The position numbers and the translations under genes are program-made. DNA of 64,000 bases from Pseudomonadaceae bacterium (GTDB taxonomy: Bacteria; Pseudomonadota; Gammaproteobacteria; Pseudomonadales; Pseudomonadaceae), in NCBI GenBank assembly GCA_030602315.1, contig JAUVZY010000001.1:1-64000 (forward strand). Direction: 5' to 3'. Within the stretch, counting starts at the first letter, position 1. Each line of letters opens with the position of its first letter. The notes under the pieces were generated by a model that was not told the DNA's origin, ran no database searches, and worked only from the letters and a program-made list of their open reading frames with translations. This document shows positions 19,407 through 26,209 of the stretch, one piece after another.

Positions 19407-20639
19407 ATGGCGTTGATCGTACAGAAATTCGGCGGAACCTCGGTCGGATCGGTCGAGCGGATCGAGCAGGTCGCCGAGAAGGTCAAGAAGTTTCGCGACA
19501 AAGGCGACGAGATCGTCGTCGTGGTTTCGGCGATGAGTGGTGAAACCAATCGCCTGATCGATCTGGCCAAGCAGGTCAATCCTCAGCCCGATCCGCGGGA
19601 GCTGGACGTCATGGTTTCCACCGGCGAGCAGGTCACCATCGGTCTGCTGGCCATGGCGCTGCTCAAGCGGGGCGTACCCGCGGTCTCCTACACCGGGGCG
19701 CAGGTGCGCATTCTGACCGATAGCGCCCACACCAAGGCGCGCATCATGCAGATCGATGGCCACAACATTCAGGCTGACCTGAAAGCCGGCAAGGTGGTCG
19801 TGGTGGCAGGTTTCCAGGGCGTGGATGATCAGGGAAATATCACTACCCTGGGGCGCGGTGGTTCCGATACGACAGGCGTTGCGCTGGCGGCGGCGCTGAA
19901 GGCTGACGAGTGCCAGATTTATACCGATGTCGACGGGGTCTATACCACCGATCCGCGCGTAGTCGCCAAGGCGCGTCGCCTCGAGAAGATCACCTTCGAG
20001 GAAATGCTGGAGATGGCCAGTCTCGGTTCGAAGGTTCTGCAGATCCGTTCCGTTGAATTCGCCGGCAAGTACAACGTCCCGCTGCGCGTGTTGCACAGCT
20101 TCCAGGAGGGTCCGGGAACCCTCATTACCCTTGATGAAGAGGACTCCATGGAACAGCCGATCATTTCCGGCATCGCCTTCAATCGCGACGAGGCCAAGCT
20201 GACCATCCGCGGTGTGCCGGATAACCCCGGCGTGGCTTTCGCCATCCTCGGCCCGATCAGCGCGGCGAACATCGAGGTGGACATGATCGTGCAGAACGTG
20301 GCGCACGATAAGACCACCGACTTTACTTTCACTGTGCATCGCAACGATTACGAAAAAGCATTGGCCGTGCTGCGGCAAACCGCCGAAGGTATGGGCGCGC
20401 GTGAGGTCTCCGGTGACACCGATATCGCCAAGGTGTCGATCGTCGGCGTCGGCATGCGTTCCCACGCGGGTGTCGCGAGTCGTATGTTCGAGGCGCTGGC
20501 CAAGGAAAGCATCAACATCCAGATGATCTCCACTTCCGAGATCAAGGTGTCTGTAGTGATCGAAGAGAAGTATCTCGAACTGGCCGTTCGAGCGCTGCAT
20601 ACGGCTTTCGAGCTGGATGCACCGAGCGGTAAGGCCTAA
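19407..20639 (+). CDS. lysC: aspartate kinase (monofunctional)
   Basis: 410 residues. Phosphorylates aspartate, the first step toward lysine, threonine, methionine and diaminopimelate. N-terminal kinase domain with KFGGTSVGS and GRGGSDTT; two C-terminal ACT domains (residues about 265-400) bind feedback effectors. This is the alpha/beta type: an in-frame ATG at 20148 (codon 248, MEQPIISGIAF) has a GAAGAGGA ribosome site and could produce the free ACT-domain beta subunit, as in Corynebacterium and Bacillus homologues. Confidence 0.96.
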   Translation: MALIVQKFGGTSVGSVERIEQVAEKVKKFRDKGDEIVVVVSAMSGETNRLIDLAKQVNPQPDPRELDVMVSTGEQVTIGLLAMALLKRGVPAVSYTGAQVRILTDSAHTKARIMQIDGHNIQADLKAGKVVVVAGFQGVDDQGNITTLGRGGSDTTGVALAAALKADECQIYTDVDGVYTTDPRVVAKARRLEKITFEEMLEMASLGSKVLQIRSVEFAGKYNVPLRVLHSFQEGPGTLITLDEEDSMEQPIISGIAFNRDEAKLTIRGVPDNPGVAFAILGPISAANIEVDMIVQNVAHDKTTDFTFTVHRNDYEKALAVLRQTAEGMGAREVSGDTDIAKVSIVGVGMRSHAGVASRMFEALAKESINIQMISTSEIKVSVVIEEKYLELAVRALHTAFELDAPSGKA

Positions 20640-20695
20640 GTCGCACCGCTCAAGACTGGGGTCTACCCGCCGTGGCCTTCTGTCGAATTCGGTGA

Positions 20696-20715
20696 AAACG
20701 AAAGGAATTTCGTTT
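20696..20715 (+). promoter_or_regulatory. hairpin with GGAA loop upstream of csrA
   Basis: Perfect 8-bp stem AAACGAAA/TTTCGTTT with loop GGAA, 110 bases upstream of the csrA start and 57 after lysC. CsrA-type proteins prefer GGA in hairpin loops, so this is a candidate autoregulatory site if it is in the csrA leader; otherwise it may be a lysC 3' hairpin. Confidence 0.4.
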
Positions 20716-20828
20716 CTTTCAGGCGGGTCATAGCTGGCGTTGGGCCAAATAGGCCGTGGTTTTTTTGGAAGTTTCTTCCCTTTTATTTTGCAGGCTGTTT
20801 TCTGACTGAATCCGTTAAGGAGAAAGGA

Positions 20829-21014
20829 ATGCTTATTCTGACTCGTCGGGTCGGAGAGACCCTGATGGTGGGCGACGAGGTCACCGTCACTGTGCTTGGC
20901 GTCAAGGGCAACCAGGTTCGTATCGGTGTTAACGCACCCAAAGAGGTTGCGGTTCATCGCGAGGAGATCTATCAGCGGATCCAAAAAGAGAAGGATCACG
21001 AATCAAGCCACTGA
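20829..21014 (+). CDS. csrA: carbon storage regulator CsrA/RsmA
   Basis: 61 residues ([20 protein letters not shown]), full length. Dimeric RNA-binding protein that blocks or modulates translation by binding GGA motifs near ribosome sites; in pseudomonads it is the Gac/Rsm effector controlling secondary metabolism, biofilm and virulence. Its own ribosome site region reads AAGGAGAAAGGAATG, two GGA motifs directly at the start codon, which suggests autoregulation. Followed by tRNA-Ser. Confidence 0.97.
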   Translation: MLILTRRVGETLMVGDEVTVTVLGVKGNQVRIGVNAPKEVAVHREEIYQRIQKEKDHESSH

Positions 21015-21074
21015 TTTTCCCAAATTTTTCCTTTGCAACCGGGGTAAACATGGGTATCATGCGCCCCGTGTTGC

Positions 21075-21167
<93 letters not shown>

Positions 21168-21219
21168 GCATTACAGGGTCGCCCGGCATCGGTTGGGCGA
21201 AGTGAAGTCAGGGGAATCC

Positions 21220-21247
21220 TTGACCGAACATCGAAGATCCCTATAAT
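21220..21247 (+). promoter_or_regulatory. promoter for tRNA-Arg pair
   Basis: TTGACC (21220-21225), 16-base spacer, TATAAT (21242-21247), ending 13 bases before the first tRNA-Arg. A near-consensus sigma-70 promoter. Confidence 0.75.
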
Positions 21248-21260
21248 GCGCACCCTCAGC

Positions 21261-21337
21261 GCACTCATAGCTCAGCTGGATAGAGTACCCGGCTACGAAC
21301 CGGGCGGTCGGAGGTTCGAATCCTCCTGAGTGCGCCA
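21261..21337 (+). tRNA. tRNA-Arg (anticodon ACG), copy 1
   Basis: 77 bases with CCA. Acceptor stem GCACTCA / TGAGTGC; anticodon loop CTACGAA gives ACG (decoded as ICG). Identical to the second copy 47 bases downstream, implying tandem duplication. Confidence 0.97.
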
Positions 21338-21344
21338 TCTGCTA

Positions 21345-21377
21345 ATACCCAAGCAGATGATAAAGATGCTTGGGTAT
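21345..21377 (+). repeat. inverted repeat between two tRNA-Arg genes
   Basis: Perfect 10-bp arms ATACCCAAGC (21345-21354) and GCTTGGGTAT (21368-21377), 13-base loop. Probably forms a spacer hairpin in the tRNA precursor, a possible RNase E or RNase III processing signal. No T-tract. Confidence 0.6.
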
Positions 21378-21384
21378 GCAACAC

Positions 21385-21461
21385 GCACTCATAGCTCAGC
21401 TGGATAGAGTACCCGGCTACGAACCGGGCGGTCGGAGGTTCGAATCCTCCTGAGTGCGCCA
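21385..21461 (+). tRNA. tRNA-Arg (anticodon ACG), copy 2
   Basis: 77 bases with CCA and the same sequence as the upstream copy. Ends 10 bases before a strong terminator. Confidence 0.97.
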
Positions 21462-21470
21462 TCTCGATAA

Positions 21471-21495
21471 GGCCTGCGGAAACGCAGGCCTTTTT
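21471..21495 (+). terminator. intrinsic terminator of tRNA cluster
   Basis: Stem GGCCTGCG/CGCAGGCC with GAAA tetraloop followed by TTTTT; closes the tRNA transcription unit and lies between it and the convergent DUF4124 gene. Confidence 0.88.
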
Positions 21496-21512
21496 CGTTT
21501 CTGGCTTTTCGG

Positions 21513-21977
21513 CTATTTGCGCGGTACGCAGCCGCGTTCATCGAAGCTCACCACGCGCTTGGGGTCTCGTTCGTAGTGATAGCGCAGCTTCGCGTTGAAG
21601 CCGCTTATCCGGTCCGGTTTGCCTAGCGCACTTTCTACGTCTGCCTGACTCATCCCGGGGCGCACCTGCCGGCGCAGCACGGCTGTTCGGCGTTCCCGGT
21701 CCGAGAGCAGATTCCCGCAGCTATCTTCTTTTGCGCCAACGATGGTGATGTCCGCAGCTCGGGCTGGTGTCGGCCGCTCGCGGCGAACGAGCGGTGTCGG
21801 TGAGTCGGTGCCGGGCAGTGGGCTGTGCGCGGTCTGGGGCTCGCCGCGCTGTTCGATGGGGCAGCCTTGCTGCGAGAAGGTGAGGTGGCCGGCCTGATCC
21901 TCGCAGCGAAATACAGTCGCCGCCTGGCAGGGCGGTGCAAAGGCGAGCAGCAGGGCAATGCAATGGTTTGACTTCAT
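21513..21977 (-). CDS. DUF4124-type exported protein with SmpA/OmlA-like tail
   Basis: 154 residues. Signal peptide MKSNHCIALLLAFAPPCQA, then a short DUF4124-like domain (ATVFRCEDQAGHLTFSQQGCP) with two Cys that may form a disulfide, a Pro/Thr-rich linker, and a C-terminal segment VRPGMSQADVESALGKPDRI resembling the BamE/SmpA-OmlA fold. Periplasmic location is predicted. The function is unknown. Convergent with the tRNA cluster. Confidence 0.75.
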   Translation of the reverse strand: MKSNHCIALLLAFAPPCQAATVFRCEDQAGHLTFSQQGCPIEQRGEPQTAHSPLPGTDSPTPLVRRERPTPARAADITIVGAKEDSCGNLLSDRERRTAVLRRQVRPGMSQADVESALGKPDRISGFNAKLRYHYERDPKRVVSFDERGCVPRK

Positions 21978-22274
21978 CTAGGTCCTCCTTGACATGGCTG
22001 GTGCGGGCCTGATGGCTCCAGCGCCGATTCGCTGCGAGTCACGCTGCTGCAATCTTCAACGATTAGCTTCGCTGGGCGCGCTAAGCCGTTGTTCTCCAGT
22101 GTGGTGACGCCAATTCGCGGTTGAGATGGTATCATTGCCGCTATCCGCCCGCCGGGCCCCTGGATCGACCCTCATGGACTTACCCAGTAGTCGCTCGATA
22201 TCTCTCTTTTCCGATCACACCTCTGACTGATTGACCCTCTGGCGCACCCTCTCGGCTGGAGGGTGGAGTGCGCC
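21978..22274. other. intergenic region between DUF4124 gene and mgtE
   Basis: About 300 bases between divergent genes, so it must carry two promoters. No ORF or clear riboswitch seen. A hairpin-forming stretch CTCTGGCGCACCCTCTCGGCTGGAGGGT near 22237-22264 lies immediately before mgtE. I could not recognise a magnesium-sensing M-box. Confidence 0.5.
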
Positions 22275-23708
22275 ATGACTGAAGCAGAAGCAAGAAAAAC
22301 GCAGGAAAGCCTGCAGGACCGCCTGGCGCAGGTGGTTGAGCTGCTTGAGCGCTACACGCTCGCAGGCGAAATCTCCCAGGCCCGCGAAGGGCAGCCGGAT
22401 ATCACGGAAGCCCCTCAGGATATCCTGGCCGATCTACAGCAGCGGCTAAACGCGCTGCACCCTGCCGATGTCGCCCATATTCTCGAGGCGCTTCCTCTGG
22501 AGCAGCGTCTTGCTGTTTGGCACCTGGTGCGTGCCGAGCGTGACGGCGACATCCTGCTCGAGGTTTCCGACGCTGTTCGCGAGACCCTGATCGCCGACAT
22601 GGACGATCAGGAGATTCTTGCTGCTGCCAAGGAGATGGATGCTGACGAGCTCGCCGACCTGGCGCCGGAGCTTCCGCGTGATGTCGTCCATGAGCTCATG
22701 GAAAGCCTCGATGCCCAGCAGCGCGAGCGCGTACGTTCGGCGCTTTCGTACGAAGAGGATCAGGTCGGTGCACTGATGGATTTCCAGATGGTTACCATCC
22801 GCGAGGATGTCAGCCTGGAAGTCGTGCTGCGGTACCTGCGGCGGCTGAAGGAATTGCCGGGACATACTGACAAGCTGTTCGTGGTTGATTATGACGGTGC
22901 GCTGAAGGGTGTTCTGCCAATCAAGCGCCTGCTGGTCAACGACCCGGAAAAACAGGTGGCCGAAGTGATGGCCAGCGATCCGGTAACCTTTCACCCTGAC
23001 GAGGATGCCTACGAAGCGGCTCAAGCATTCGAACGCTATGACCTCGTGTCATCGCCGGTGGTGGACAAAAACGGCAAGCTGATCGGACGCCTGACCATCG
23101 ACGAGATCGTTGACCTGATCCGCGAGGAGAGCGAGAGCGAAGTGCTGAATATGGCCGGTCTTCGGGAGGAGGAAGACATCTTCGCCTCCGTATGGAAGTC
23201 GGTGCACAACCGCTGGGCTTGGCTGGCAATCAATCTGGTCACGGCATTCGTCGCTTCGCGCGTGATCGGATTGTTCGATGGTGCGATCGAGAAGCTGGTG
23301 GCGCTGGCGGCGCTGATGCCGATTGTTGCCGGCATTGGCGGAAATTCGGGCAACCAGACCATCACCATGATCGTCCGCGCCATGGCGCTGGATCAGGTGT
23401 CCATTTCCAACACGGTGCGTCTGTTGCGCAAGGAACTCGGCGTTGCGCTCGTCAACGGCCTGGTGTGGGGTGGCGTAATCGGCCTGGTAGCCTGGGGGCT
23501 TTACGAAAACTGGGCCTTGGGCGTGGTCATGATGGCGGCAATGACGCTCAATCTGCTGTTGGCGGCGCTGATGGGGGTGTTGATCCCGATGACCCTGGCA
23601 AGACTGGGGCGCGATCCGGCCATGGGGGCAAGCGTGATGATAACGGCCATGACCGATAGTGGCGGTTTTTTCATCTTCCTTGGGCTCGCCACGATTTTCC
23701 TGATGTGA
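22275..23708 (+). CDS. mgtE: magnesium transporter MgtE
   Basis: 477 residues. N-terminal acidic MgtE-N domain (superhelical, about residues 40-140), paired CBS domains (about 145-275, including VVDYDGALKGVLPIKRLLV and VVDKNGKLIGRLTID), a connecting helix, then five transmembrane helices with PIVAGIGGNSGNQT, the pore-lining motif of the family. Dimeric inner-membrane Mg2+ channel gated by Mg2+ binding to the cytosolic domains. ATG at 22275 with GGAG upstream is chosen; a GTG four codons earlier is possible. Ends before a strong terminator. Confidence 0.96.
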   Translation: MTEAEARKTQESLQDRLAQVVELLERYTLAGEISQAREGQPDITEAPQDILADLQQRLNALHPADVAHILEALPLEQRLAVWHLVRAERDGDILLEVSDAVRETLIADMDDQEILAAAKEMDADELADLAPELPRDVVHELMESLDAQQRERVRSALSYEEDQVGALMDFQMVTIREDVSLEVVLRYLRRLKELPGHTDKLFVVDYDGALKGVLPIKRLLVNDPEKQVAEVMASDPVTFHPDEDAYEAAQAFERYDLVSSPVVDKNGKLIGRLTIDEIVDLIREESESEVLNMAGLREEEDIFASVWKSVHNRWAWLAINLVTAFVASRVIGLFDGAIEKLVALAALMPIVAGIGGNSGNQTITMIVRAMALDQVSISNTVRLLRKELGVALVNGLVWGGVIGLVAWGLYENWALGVVMMAAMTLNLLLAALMGVLIPMTLARLGRDPAMGASVMITAMTDSGGFFIFLGLATIFLM

Positions 23709-23722
23709 TGGACCCACACATG

Positions 23723-23749
23723 AAAAAGCCGGCGTTGAGCCGGCTTTTT
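23723..23749 (+). terminator. bidirectional terminator mgtE / amrZ
   Basis: AAAAAGCCGGC ... GCCGGCTTTTT, 11-bp stem and 5-base loop between two convergent genes. Symmetric A/T tails let it act on both strands. Confidence 0.9.
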
Positions 23750-23770
23750 CGTTTGCAGCGACGCATATGA

Positions 23771-24097
23771 TCAGTCGGCGTCAGTCGCGCTCTCGACATC
23801 CTGGGCGATCAGAGAGATCAGTGCGTTCTGCTGGCGCCTAGAGAGTTGTCGGAAGCGCTGCAGCAGCTCTCTTTCGTGCAGGCTCAGCTCGGGGCTGTCG
23901 AGCCGAAGAGCGACCTCCCCTTCGAGCGCGCCCTCCTGGAGGAGGCTTTGCTCGAGACGAGCGATGATCTCGGAATTCATGCTGCGATGATGGTTGCGAG
24001 CAACCTCGGCAATGCGATCGCGCATGCCATCGGGTAGCCGGACCACGAACTTGTCAGCCGTGCGGCTGGAATAAATTGCCTGTTTCATTGGGCGCAT
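23771..24097 (-). CDS. amrZ: AmrZ/AlgZ ribbon-helix-helix regulator
   Basis: 108 residues, same length as P. aeruginosa AmrZ. Start [21 protein letters not shown] is the flexible N-terminus plus the RHH beta strand; the helix-turn region [26 protein letters not shown] follows, then a tetramerisation tail ([25 protein letters not shown]). In P. aeruginosa AmrZ activates alginate genes downstream of AlgU, and represses flagella and Psl. Here AlgU lies about 11 kb away in the same window. Promoter control is not apparent from sequence alone. Confidence 0.95.
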   Translation of the reverse strand: MRPMKQAIYSSRTADKFVVRLPDGMRDRIAEVARNHHRSMNSEIIARLEQSLLQEGALEGEVALRLDSPELSLHERELLQRFRQLSRRQQNALISLIAQDVESATDAD

Positions 24098-24375
24098 AAT
24101 TAACCGGTTAGTCATTTGGATGATGGCATTGCGGGTGCAACTGTCACCGGTCTGACCATCAAGCCGACACACCGTTCCGTAGTCACGGACCCGATGGCGA
24201 TTTGATGCCTGTCCTGTTGAGAATTATGCGACTACAGGCCGCCCCATGAAAGCGTTTTGCCATGCCGTGCGTCGCCTAAATACCTGACCTGGGTCAAAGG
24301 TCACGTTTTGACCCCCGAGCTGCCCCTTCCCGAGAGGCGTCTAGCAACGCCTCATTCGCAAGTAGGGGCCACCGG
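24098..24375. other. amrZ upstream region with inverted repeat
   Basis: No ORF recognised. It contains a perfect inverted repeat GGGTCAAA (24291-24298) and TTTGACCC (24307-24314) with an 8-base spacer, possibly an operator. The repeat is 194 bases upstream of the amrZ start and downstream of the small membrane gene's stop. Confidence 0.5.
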
Positions 24376-24558
24376 TTAGCGCAGGATTGGGTCGAATTTG
24401 AAACGCCGTCCCGCCAGTAGGGCAAAAAATGACAGAACGGCAAAAACGATCAGCCCCGCCTTGCTGGCGGTAGCCCAGAGGCCTGTCATTGGAAACATGG
24501 CAACCAGGACAGCGCAGATCGCGGTAGCGCTAAGCAAGCAAATTGCAGTCTTGGACAT
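24376..24558 (-). CDS. small two-helix membrane protein (60 aa)
   Basis: 60 residues from MSKTAICLLS to FDPILR, too short for many annotations. Two hydrophobic segments (about residues 5-22 and 32-49) with a positive C-terminus (AGRRFKFDP) predict a small inner-membrane hairpin, loosely like DUF1328-type proteins. A GGAAG ribosome site precedes the ATG at 24558. Function unknown; low-level confidence that it is translated. Confidence 0.55.
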   Translation of the reverse strand: MSKTAICLLSATAICAVLVAMFPMTGLWATASKAGLIVFAVLSFFALLAGRRFKFDPILR

Positions 24559-24598
24559 GTTTGATCTTCCCGAGAAAGCGGCGTAGCGGATTTGTCCT

Positions 24599-24796
24599 TC
24601 AGAACACCCAGCGCTGTGCTGAAGCGGGTCTGACGATCGACGTTTCACCCGTGTTGTGAAATTCGGCGCGAGAGGTTTGCAAGATCCTGGGCGTGGGCTC
24701 CAGGTCCCTCGAGGTTGCGGATTCGCCGTGAGCCGAGATGTGACCGGCAGCGGTAGCCAAGAATGTTGCGCCGAGAAAAAGAACTGCGTGAGGCAT
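24599..24796 (-). CDS. putative small secreted protein (65 aa)
   Basis: 65 residues. The start MPHAVLFLGATFLATAAGHISA looks like a signal peptide, with a GGAGA ribosome site 6 bases upstream. The mature part (about 45 residues) is polar and has no recognisable domain. Located directly upstream of the 60-residue membrane protein in the same direction; both may be an orphan unit. Could also be spurious. Confidence 0.35.
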   Translation of the reverse strand: MPHAVLFLGATFLATAAGHISAHGESATSRDLEPTPRILQTSRAEFHNTGETSIVRPASAQRWVF

Positions 24797-25140
24797 GGGC
24801 GTCTCCGTCCGCTCAAATTGAAAAGGAACTATGGCGAACATTGCAGGCTCTGTGCCACGGGGCTTGCCTAAAAAAATACCTTAAAAATCAATGCGTTAAG
24901 GTATTAATCATGGGGGTGCGCATTGCGCCTTGCACGAAGGGGTGAATGGCGCGTTGCATTTTGCATGGCGCCTGAAAAGGCTGTTGTCTTGCCGCGTATG
25001 GCCTGCGCATCTAGACCGGCTCCCGTGGCAAAACGGTCCCCGAGGGTCGCCGCATTCTGCCCTTGCAAGCCGCTCTGCCTTGCATGACAAACGCCATCGA
25101 GCCCGCTAACATGCGCAGCCGTTTGATGGTCACGCCGTTT
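24797..25140. other. 344-base gap with AT-rich inverted repeat
   Basis: No gene supported. It holds a perfect AATACCTTAA / TTAAGGTATT inverted repeat at 24875-24905, right after a run of A's, and unusually AT-rich flanks for this genome. The later part contains the tRNA-Arg(CCU) promoter (possible -35 TGACAA near 25086 and -10 TAACAT near 25108). Confidence 0.6.
24875..24905. repeat. AT-rich perfect inverted repeat
   Basis: AATACCTTAA (24875-24884) and TTAAGGTATT (24896-24905) separated by 11 bases. Could be a regulator binding site or terminator-like hairpin. It has no T-tract on either strand, but A's precede it on the plus strand, giving a T-run for transcripts leaving on the minus strand. 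Confidence 0.6.
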
Positions 25141-25217
25141 GTCCCAGTAGCTCAATTGGATAGAGCGTCCCCCTCCTAAGGGGAAGGTTGCAGGTTCAAT
25201 TCCTGCCTGGGACACCA
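25141..25217 (+). tRNA. tRNA-Arg (anticodon CCU)
   Basis: 77 bases with CCA. Acceptor stem GTCCCAG/CTGGGAC, discriminator A, anticodon loop CTCCTAA gives CCU for the rare AGG codon. tRNA genes of this type are frequent integration sites for mobile elements, but no integrase is present here. Confidence 0.97.
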
Positions 25218-25226
25218 GATATATCC

Positions 25227-25261
25227 AGCACCTGGAGCCTTTGGTTCCAGGTGCTTTTTTA
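25227..25261 (+). terminator. intrinsic terminator after tRNA-Arg(CCU)
   Basis: Stem AGCACCTGGA/TCCAGGTGCT (10 bp) followed by a T-run, 10 bases after the tRNA end. Confidence 0.9.
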
Positions 25262-25595
25262 TTGTGCGTAGTGCTGTCGCCTCGAAGACCAAGAGAGTGC
25301 CGCCGCCGAGCGCTGAGTTGCATGAGCGCTGCTTGCTCCTTGAGGTGATCTGAGAGGGCCCCTGAGGACCTGGTCTTGCGAGATCAGTATGCGATGTCGG
25401 CAAAGTCGCCGATGAAATCGTCAGCAGGTGCAGAAAATGCGGAGGTGCTTGCGGCGGTTGTCTGGCTCGACTGAGCGAATGCAGGGGTTGGCACGGTCTT
25501 TCGACTAAGGGTAGGTCCCGAAAAAATTCGGATTACCCCGCGGCAGGCGGGCACTTCCTCGCCGAGACGGCGATTGGCGAAGCGCGCAGGAGAGA
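25262..25595. other. gap between tRNA-Arg(CCU) and tRNA-Gly(CCC)
   Basis: No confident gene. On the minus strand, an open frame of about 60 codons (ending ...SAPADDFIGDFADIAY at about 25387) begins within or near the tRNA-Gly; it has no good start and no recognised homologue, so it may be a gene remnant or chance. Confidence 0.5.
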
Positions 25596-25669
25596 TGGAG
25601 CGGGCGAAGGGAATCGAACCCTCGTCATGAGCTTGGGAAGCTCAGGTAATGCCATTATACGACGCCCGC
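25596..25669 (-). tRNA. tRNA-Gly (anticodon CCC)
   Basis: 74 bases with CCA on the minus strand. Acceptor stem GCGGGCG / CGCCCGC, discriminator T, anticodon loop TTCCCAA gives anticodon CCC for GGG codons. Confidence 0.96.
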
Positions 25670-25797
25670 GCGGCTGCTCTTTTTACCAGAAGCGGTTGCG
25701 GATGAGAAGGGTGGTGCTGCTCTTTCAGGCGACGGAGGGTTTAGCCGGGCAGTGATGGGCGACCTATGCTCTGCAATAGGAACCCTGGAGGTGCCTT

Positions 25798-26172
25798 ATG
25801 AAAAGTCCGGTAGGCTTATTCTCGCTGCTCTTGTTAGCTGCTGCCGCCGCTCATGCAGGGGATCGTTTCGATCGTTTGGCGCCGTACGGGGAGCCTCGCG
25901 AGCGGCATTTTTCTTACGAGTATGATCCGCGCAGCCCCTATTCCCAGCACCCCCTGTATCGACCTGAATACCGCCAGCCGATGCCTCCCCCGCAGCGGTT
26001 GCCCCGCGAACCGGCGTTCGATCGTCATCCCCGCGGGCTCGGTCGAGGACACTACTGGCACTATCCGCCTCCTGCGCCAAGACAGCCTCCGCACTATCAC
26101 CAACAGATGCCGCCGCAGCAGTTTTATTACGGCCCCTATCCGTCATACCCGACCTATCGCTATTACCGATAG
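25798..26172 (+). CDS. secreted Pro/His/Tyr/Arg-rich protein
   Basis: 124 residues. Signal peptide MKSPVGLFSLLLLAAAAAHAG, then a mature part made almost wholly of Pro, His, Tyr, Arg and Gln (e.g. RQPPHYHQQMPPQQFYYGPY) with no recognisable fold, so probably disordered. A GGAGG ribosome site precedes the ATG. Histidine-rich exported peptides can bind metals, but this is inference. Located alone between tRNA-Gly and the enoyl-CoA hydratase gene. Confidence 0.65.
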   Translation: MKSPVGLFSLLLLAAAAAHAGDRFDRLAPYGEPRERHFSYEYDPRSPYSQHPLYRPEYRQPMPPPQRLPREPAFDRHPRGLGRGHYWHYPPPAPRQPPHYHQQMPPQQFYYGPYPSYPTYRYYR

Positions 26173-26209
26173 CGATCTAAGCATCTTGCGATCGCTTCCC
26201 CGACAAGTG

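Noticed and set aside
21265-21462. Minus-strand ORF with repeated GGFEPPTARF motif
   Set aside because: Antisense of the two tRNA-Arg genes; the repetition comes from the duplicated tRNAs.
25141-25217. Mobile-element attachment site at tRNA-Arg(CCU)
   Set aside because: No integrase gene and no second copy of the tRNA 3' end visible in the window.
24904-25403. Minus-strand ORFs over tRNA-Arg(CCU)
   Set aside because: Antisense of the tRNA and its terminator, with the usual QELNLQPS/AGIEPATF artefact words.
25262-25595. Possible gene remnant on minus strand ending near 25387
   Set aside because: No start codon with a ribosome site, no family recognised, and it runs into tRNA-Gly; treated as chance.
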